Below are positions 60,512-64,000 of a DNA stretch of 64,000 nucleotides, one piece after another. Source of the stretch: Nonomuraea maritima (GTDB lineage: Bacteria; Actinomycetota; Actinomycetes; Streptosporangiales; Streptosporangiaceae); NCBI RefSeq assembly GCF_900100395.1, contig NZ_FNFB01000031.1, positions 23,617 to 87,616 of the forward strand, in the 5' to 3' direction. How positions within the stretch are numbered: position 1 is the first letter of the stretch; each line of letters begins with the position of its first letter. The notes under the pieces are model-generated. The model made no database searches and was not told where the DNA came from. It saw only the letters and a list, made by a program, of their open reading frames with translations. A program made the position numbers and the translations under genes.

Positions 60512-62011
60512 TCACCGGGCAGCGGTGTCGGCAGGGACGTACAGGCGTGTGCCGGGGCGGATGAGTGAGTCGGGCAGGCCGTTCAGCCTCTTGATCCTCT
60601 CCGCCATCTCACCGGCATCGTGACCCTCGGAGAGGGCGTCGGCGATCGCCCACAGGGTGTCACCCTGCTTGACCTCCACCCAGGGCTGACCGGAGTGGTC
60701 CGTCACCACGACCCGCACCTCGGCGACGCTCGCCGCGCGCGTCCCCAGCCAGAAGCCGCCCAGCGACAGCATGGCCGCCGCCATCACGAGGACCACCCGC
60801 CCCCGCCGGGTCAACCGCACAGGAGGAGCCGTACGTCTGGCGGCGGCAGGCCCGAAGGCCCCTCCGAACTCCAGCCCGTCCGACCACGACTCACCGTGCC
60901 GCAACCCCCACGAGCGCCACCCCCGCTGACGAAACGCCCAGAAACGCCACCTACGCCCCTGCTCTCCCCCGGATCCGTAACCCCGGACAATCCGCTTCCC
61001 AGCACGCGGCTCCCCTACCTGCCGCTTCCCACCACGCGACTCCCCTTCTTGCCGCTTCCCACCACGCGACTCCCCTTCTTGCCGCTTCCCAGCACGCGGC
61101 TCCCCGGCTTCCCGCCTTCCTGTCTCCCGCGCCTCCGCTTGCCGTATACCTGCCTGCCGCTCGCCCCGTCTCCGGCTGTCGCCCCCTGCGCCAGGCAACC
61201 GCCCGTGCCCAACCGCCGGCCCGCCCGCCCGGCGTTGACGGGGACCCCGCTCGGCCTCGAACCGGTCCTCGGACTGCCGTCGCCCCCGTCGCCCGCGCTC
61301 GCCTCCCGACTCCGGCAACCGTCCCCGCCCGCGTCGAAGCCGTTCCTCGTGCTGTTGCTCATGCCGAAGTTGTTCTTCGTACTGCTGCCCCGTCTTCATC
61401 TGCCCCCCGAACCGCCGTTGCGCGAGCCCCTGCTCGCTCGGCCGCGACTCCCCTCGCGGCCGTCGGAACAGGGACGACCGCCCCCGTGACAGTCGTCCCT
61501 TGAACACCTGCCTGGTCGACCTCCGCGCCTGAGACTGTCGGCCCTCCGGTCGACCACCGGCCTCACCGCCAGAAGACGGCGAAGCCGTACTGCCGTCTTC
61601 CCGCGCACGAGGTCGGCCGGTCTCCGCTGCCGCCTCCGTTCGCCCGTCAGGGACGGTGGAGAGGCCCTGGCGCCCGGTCCGGGCGCTTGCCTGGCCACGC
61701 ACGGCGACCGCGTCGGTGCGAATACGCGCGCTCGACTGCGGGCGTTTGCGACCTCGCGGTCCTTCGCGCGCCCCGGAGAAGCGATTTTCGGTGGTTTCGT
61801 CCTCGCCGGTACGCGGTGGCGGGACGAGGCGCAAGTGGGGCCCTTCTCCGCTGTTTGCCGGACCCGCCCCTCTCGAGCCCGTATTTCGACGCGAAGTGGC
61901 CTGCTTGCGTTTGTTGAGCGACCGCCGATCGGTACTCCGCGTGACATCGGCGATCAAGGTGAGCTGGCTGGTGTCTTCGCTGGTCGTGTCCATATTGGTG
62001 GGTGTTCGCAT
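60512..62011 (-). CDS. LysM protein with long Arg-rich N-terminus, divergent from lexA
   Basis: 499 residues. The first 400 are very rich in Arg, Gly, Glu and Ser (low complexity, probably disordered) and include four copies of a 10-residue repeat (GKRQEGESRG). One transmembrane segment (about 406-424, VVLVMAAAMLSLGGFWLG) and a C-terminal LysM domain (about 444-492, EVKQGDTLWAIADALSEGH...RPGTRLYVP) follow. LysM proteins next to lexA include YneA of Bacillus and Rv2719c of M. tuberculosis, SOS-induced cell division inhibitors of about 100-170 residues. The ATG at 62011 follows AGGAGGT. Confidence 0.85.
   Translation of the reverse strand: MRTPTNMDTTSEDTSQLTLIADVTRSTDRRSLNKRKQATSRRNTGSRGAGPANSGEGPHLRLVPPPRTGEDETTENRFSGAREGPRGRKRPQSSARIRTDAVAVRGQASARTGRQGLSTVPDGRTEAAAETGRPRAREDGSTASPSSGGEAGGRPEGRQSQARRSTRQVFKGRLSRGRSSLFRRPRGESRPSEQGLAQRRFGGQMKTGQQYEEQLRHEQQHEERLRRGRGRLPESGGERGRRGRRQSEDRFEAERGPRQRRAGGPAVGHGRLPGAGGDSRRRGERQAGIRQAEARETGRREAGEPRAGKRQEGESRGGKRQEGESRGGKRQVGEPRAGKRIVRGYGSGGEQGRRWRFWAFRQRGWRSWGLRHGESWSDGLEFGGAFGPAAARRTAPPVRLTRRGRVVLVMAAAMLSLGGFWLGTRAASVAEVRVVVTDHSGQPWVEVKQGDTLWAIADALSEGHDAGEMAERIKRLNGLPDSLIRPGTRLYVPADTAAR
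60992..61111. repeat. 30-bp intragenic tandem repeat (10-residue repeat of the LysM protein)
   Basis: CCGCTTCCCA(g/c)CACGCG(g/a)CT starts at 60992, 61022, 61052 and 61082, an exact 30-bp period, encoding GKRQEGESRG-like units on the minus strand. Copies 2 and 3 are almost identical. Confidence 0.9.
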
Positions 62012-62065
62012 GGATGACCTCCTGCCGTGCGGCCCGAGGTGAAGGGCCCGATTAAGATCAGCGAA

Positions 62066-62081
62066 TCGAACACGGTGTCGA
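62066..62081. promoter_or_regulatory. Weak SOS (LexA) box on the LysM side
   Basis: TCGAACACGGTGTCGA resembles the actinobacterial SOS box TCGAACnnnnGTTCGA on its left arm, with mismatches in the right arm. It lies about 55 bases upstream of the LysM ATG. Likely weaker than the box at 62135. Confidence 0.45.
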
Positions 62082-62134
62082 TCGAACTCCCGTACGATGT
62101 TGTACACCACACGGACGGCCATTTCGAGGAAGAC

Positions 62135-62150
62135 TCGAACAATTGTTTGA
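62135..62150. promoter_or_regulatory. SOS (LexA) box between LysM gene and lexA
   Basis: TCGAACAATTGTTTGA matches the actinobacterial SOS box TCGAAC-N4-GTTCGA with one mismatch (the second T of GTTTGA). It lies 100 bases before the lexA ATG and 124 before the LysM ATG. A second perfect dyad, GAAGATGATCTTC, overlaps its right end at 62149-62161. Confidence 0.85.
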
Positions 62151-62249
62151 AGATGATCTTCAACAGCGATAGCGTCGCTGTGTGCGACATCAAGACCACG
62201 GACCGGGAGCCGCGCCGATGAGGCGGGCCACCGGGCGAGGAGGAAGAGC

Positions 62250-62954
62250 ATGACCGAGCGGGATGACACAAGTGGGGTCAGCGACCTCGCGGTGCGCCGA
62301 CGAGACGCTCTGGGGCTCACCCCCAGGCAGCGCAAGATCCTGGAAGTGATCCGCGACTCGGTGCAGCAACGCGGATATCCGCCGTCCATGCGCGAGATCG
62401 GCGAGGCGGTGCAGCTGACCAGCACGTCGAGCGTGTCGCACCAGCTGACCGCGCTGCAGCGCAAGGGCTACCTGCGCCGCGACCCGCACCGGCCGCGCGC
62501 GCTTGAGGTCCGTCTTCCTGGCGAGCCCGTCCTGTGGGTCGACCCCGACGCGGGTGAGGAGCCCACGGTCAACCGGCCGACCGCCGCCTACGTCCCGCTC
62601 GTGGGCCGCATCGCCGCCGGTGGCCCGATCCTCGCCGAGGAGAGCGTCGAGGACGTCTTCGCGCTGCCCAAGCAGCTCGTGGGCGAGGGCACGCTGTTCC
62701 TCCTCCAGGTCACCGGTGACTCCATGATCGACGCAGCCATCGCCGACGGCGACTGGGTCGTCGTACGCCAGCAGCCGGTCGCCGAGAGCGGCGACATCGT
62801 GGCGGCCATGATCGAGGGCGAGGCCACGGTCAAGACCTTCAAGCGCAAGGACGGCCACGTCTGGCTCGTCCCCCACAACGCCAACTACGAGCCGATCCAG
62901 GGCGACGAGGCCAGCGTCCTGGGCAAGGTCGTGGCGGTACTGCGCCGCCTGTAG
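62250..62954 (+). CDS. lexA: SOS repressor LexA
   Basis: 234 residues. N-terminal winged HTH (LTPRQRKILEVIRDSVQQRGYPPSMREIGEAVQLTSTSSVSHQL). C-terminal S24 peptidase-like domain with self-cleavage site Ala123-Gly124 in VGRIAAGGPI, nucleophile Ser158 in VTGDSMID and general base Lys195 in ATVKTFKR. It represses DNA-damage genes and cleaves itself when RecA is activated. GAGGAAGAG precedes the ATG. The SOS box upstream indicates autoregulation together with the LysM gene. Confidence 0.96.
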   Translation: MTERDDTSGVSDLAVRRRDALGLTPRQRKILEVIRDSVQQRGYPPSMREIGEAVQLTSTSSVSHQLTALQRKGYLRRDPHRPRALEVRLPGEPVLWVDPDAGEEPTVNRPTAAYVPLVGRIAAGGPILAEESVEDVFALPKQLVGEGTLFLLQVTGDSMIDAAIADGDWVVVRQQPVAESGDIVAAMIEGEATVKTFKRKDGHVWLVPHNANYEPIQGDEASVLGKVVAVLRRL

Positions 62955-63721
62955 CGCCGTCGGCGCGCGCAACACCCGCGCCGGACGCCAGCCGTACGCC
63001 CGGCGTTGGACACCGGTCACCAACGCCGGCGGGCGCGCCTGAGTGCGACCCAAACAATGGGGTACGCGGCCCCGCCCGGCGCGACAGGCCACGCTCGGGG
63101 GCCAATGCCCACACAACCGTGCTCGGGGCCAAAGGCCACACCGACCACGTTGAATTCAGAGGCCACGAGCCCACTAGAGGCCAACGCCACACTGGTCACG
63201 CCTCGGGCCAACATGCCACACCGACCCCGTTGAAGCCAGAGGCCACGGGCCACGCCAGAAGCCCGCGCCACACGCGACGCCAGCGACGCCCGAAGCCAAC
63301 AGCCACTCGGCCACGCTAGAAGTCAGAGGCCACGGGCCACACCAGAAGCCCGCGCCACACGCCACGCTGGCGACGCCCGGAGCCAAGAACCACCCGGCCA
63401 CGTTAGAAGCCAAAGCCACACCTGTCATGCTCGGAGCCGAGGTCTTAGGCGGACATGATCGAGGTCAGGGCCCTCGACGGCCCTGCTGGGCAACGCCACG
63501 GGCGCGCGCGGGCGCGCGGTGGGGCCGGCCGGGGGCTGATCGGGCGTCCAGTCAAATCTGGGTGGGAGCGCTAGCTCTCGGGCCAGTGGATTGCGATGAC
63601 CGTGGGTTGATGTCGCCACCTAAGATCCTCCCCTGTGGCGTGGGGCGCCGGCGTATGGGGTCTGGGGTGAGTGGACTTCCCCTTCTAGCGTGGAGACCTG
63701 ACCTAAGGAGAAGGTTGGGTC
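62955..63721. other. Repeat-rich, T-depleted spacer before the IS element
   Basis: No credible gene in 770 bases. From 63050 to 63420 the + strand is made of GGCCAC/GCCACA-rich repeats; bases 63241-63300 contain no T at all. From 63420 to 63720 the composition returns to normal; the last 60 bases hold the presumed left end of an IS3-type element and the ribosome site of its first gene. Confidence 0.6.
63157..63406. repeat. 80-87-bp degenerate tandem repeat
   Basis: CAGAGGCCAC occurs at 63157, 63237 and 63324, followed in the last two by GGGCCAC(g/a)CCAGAAGCCCGCGCCACACG, then GACGCC..AGCCAA and GGCCACG(c/t)TAGAAG. The 87-bp pair (63237/63324) is the better conserved, with the first copy decayed. 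Confidence 0.82.
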
Positions 63722-64000
63722 GTGGGAGAGACCAGACGCAGGTTCGATCCAGAGTTCCGTGCGGGCGCGGTGCGCATCGTACGGGAGACAGGAAAGCCAA
63801 TCGCGCAGGTCGCTAAGGATCTGGGCATCAATGCGGGCACGCTGGCCAACTGGGTGCAGATGGATCGGCTGGCCCGCGAGCAGGACACCAACGGTGGTGA
63901 GCTGGCCGAATCGGAGCGGGAGGAACTCGCCCGGCTGCGCCGGCAGCGAGCTGAGTGGGCCAAGGAGCGCGCCGAGCTGGAGATGGAGCGCGATGTGCTC
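63667..64000 (+). mobile_element. IS3-family element, left end, cut by the window edge
   Basis: The transposase orfA-like gene at 63722 implies an IS3-type element. I place its left end provisionally near 63667 (TGAGTGGACTTCCCC...), just upstream of the ribosome site, without a matching right end because the element runs out of the window. A clear terminal inverted repeat cannot be confirmed. Confidence 0.55.
63722..64000 (+). CDS. IS3-family transposase OrfA (3' end outside window)
   Basis: 93 codons to the window edge. GETRRRFDPEFRAGAVRIV is the IS3/IS911 OrfA start, with the HTH GKPIAQVAKDLGINAGTLANWV and a leucine/Arg-Glu coiled coil (EELARLRRQRAEWAKERAELEMERDVL) that follows. OrfA normally joins OrfB by -1 frameshifting. 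The GTG at 63722 has AAGGAGAAGG about 8 bases upstream. The rest of the element lies beyond the window. Confidence 0.85.
   Translation, partial: MGETRRRFDPEFRAGAVRIVRETGKPIAQVAKDLGINAGTLANWVQMDRLAREQDTNGGELAESEREELARLRRQRAEWAKERAELEMERDVL

Noticed and set aside
59689..60623. Several frames on both strands in the 59.7-60.6 kb spacer
   Set aside because: Low-complexity products of tandem repeats, no start signals.
63425..63619. A 64-codon minus-strand frame before the IS
   Set aside because: No ribosome site or similarity recognised; coincides with normal-composition flank only.

Overview
This is a stretch of chromosome from a high-GC, Gram-positive actinomycete. It carries a Streptomyces-type principal sigma factor (HrdB) with a lysine/alanine-rich and acidic N-terminus, a ParE/ParC pair annotated separately from gyrase, an nrdR-nrdJ operon with NrdR boxes, lexA divergent from a LysM gene, and a small DUF7455-type zinc protein between hrdB and parE. 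From memory, the order lexA - nrdR/nrdJ - hrdB - parE - parC - recQ-like/pfkB - GNAT/acyl-CoA ligase resembles the Streptomyces coelicolor core chromosome. The protein flavour suggests Streptosporangiales (for example Nonomuraea or a relative), but I cannot prove the genus.

Layout. 1-8.5 kb: the end of a TPR-CHAT protein, then leftward genes for a sulfurtransferase, a nucleotide pyrophosphatase-like phosphatase, a DUF5998 protein and a GNAT/acyl-CoA-ligase protein acetyltransferase, then a PfkB kinase. 8.8-20.3 kb: a RecQ-like helicase with a phosphoribosyltransferase-like tail, parC, small redox/VOC/YCII genes, a beta-carbonic anhydrase, and parE with the DUF7455 gene. 20.3-24.7 kb: an LGFP secreted protein, a Nudix hydrolase, a GNAT and YaaA, separated by repeat-rich spacers. 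24.7-31.5 kb: hrdB, a PAS-GAF-PP2C phosphatase, an HhH-GPD repair protein and two conserved hypotheticals. 31.6-39.8 kb: the 5-oxoprolinase operon pxpABC, then a leftward MFS-DoxX-PhzF operon, a TPR membrane protein and a haloalkane dehalogenase. 39.9-47.9 kb: a tandem CbbX/SpoVK-type AAA protein and a five-domain peptide ABC importer (two permeases, a fused double ATPase, a lipoprotein). 48-55 kb: a zinc-ribbon protein, an MFS gene, an AhpD-like protein, two related tiny peptides, a PPOX flavoprotein, PrsW, an amidohydrolase, a second PPOX protein and a secreted GDPD. 55-63 kb: nrdJ-nrdR, a tandem VOC protein, and the LysM gene and lexA facing away from each other across SOS boxes. The window ends inside an IS3-type transposase gene.

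How parts cooperate. Genome maintenance is well represented: topoisomerase IV, a RecQ-like helicase, HhH-GPD repair, LexA/SOS with a LysM gene, and NrdR-controlled nucleotide reduction. pxpABC and the Opp-type importer fit peptide and pyroglutamate salvage.

Features that stand out: (1) paired small basic peptides at 50.17 and 50.34 kb behind a perfect 15-bp hairpin; (2) a 499-residue LysM protein next to lexA with a very long Arg-rich low-complexity N-terminus; (3) several gene-free blocks built of degenerate tandem repeats, poor in T on the + strand; (4) NrdR boxes exactly 31 bp apart. No tRNA, rRNA or CRISPR was seen. All calls come from reading the sequence; no database search was run.
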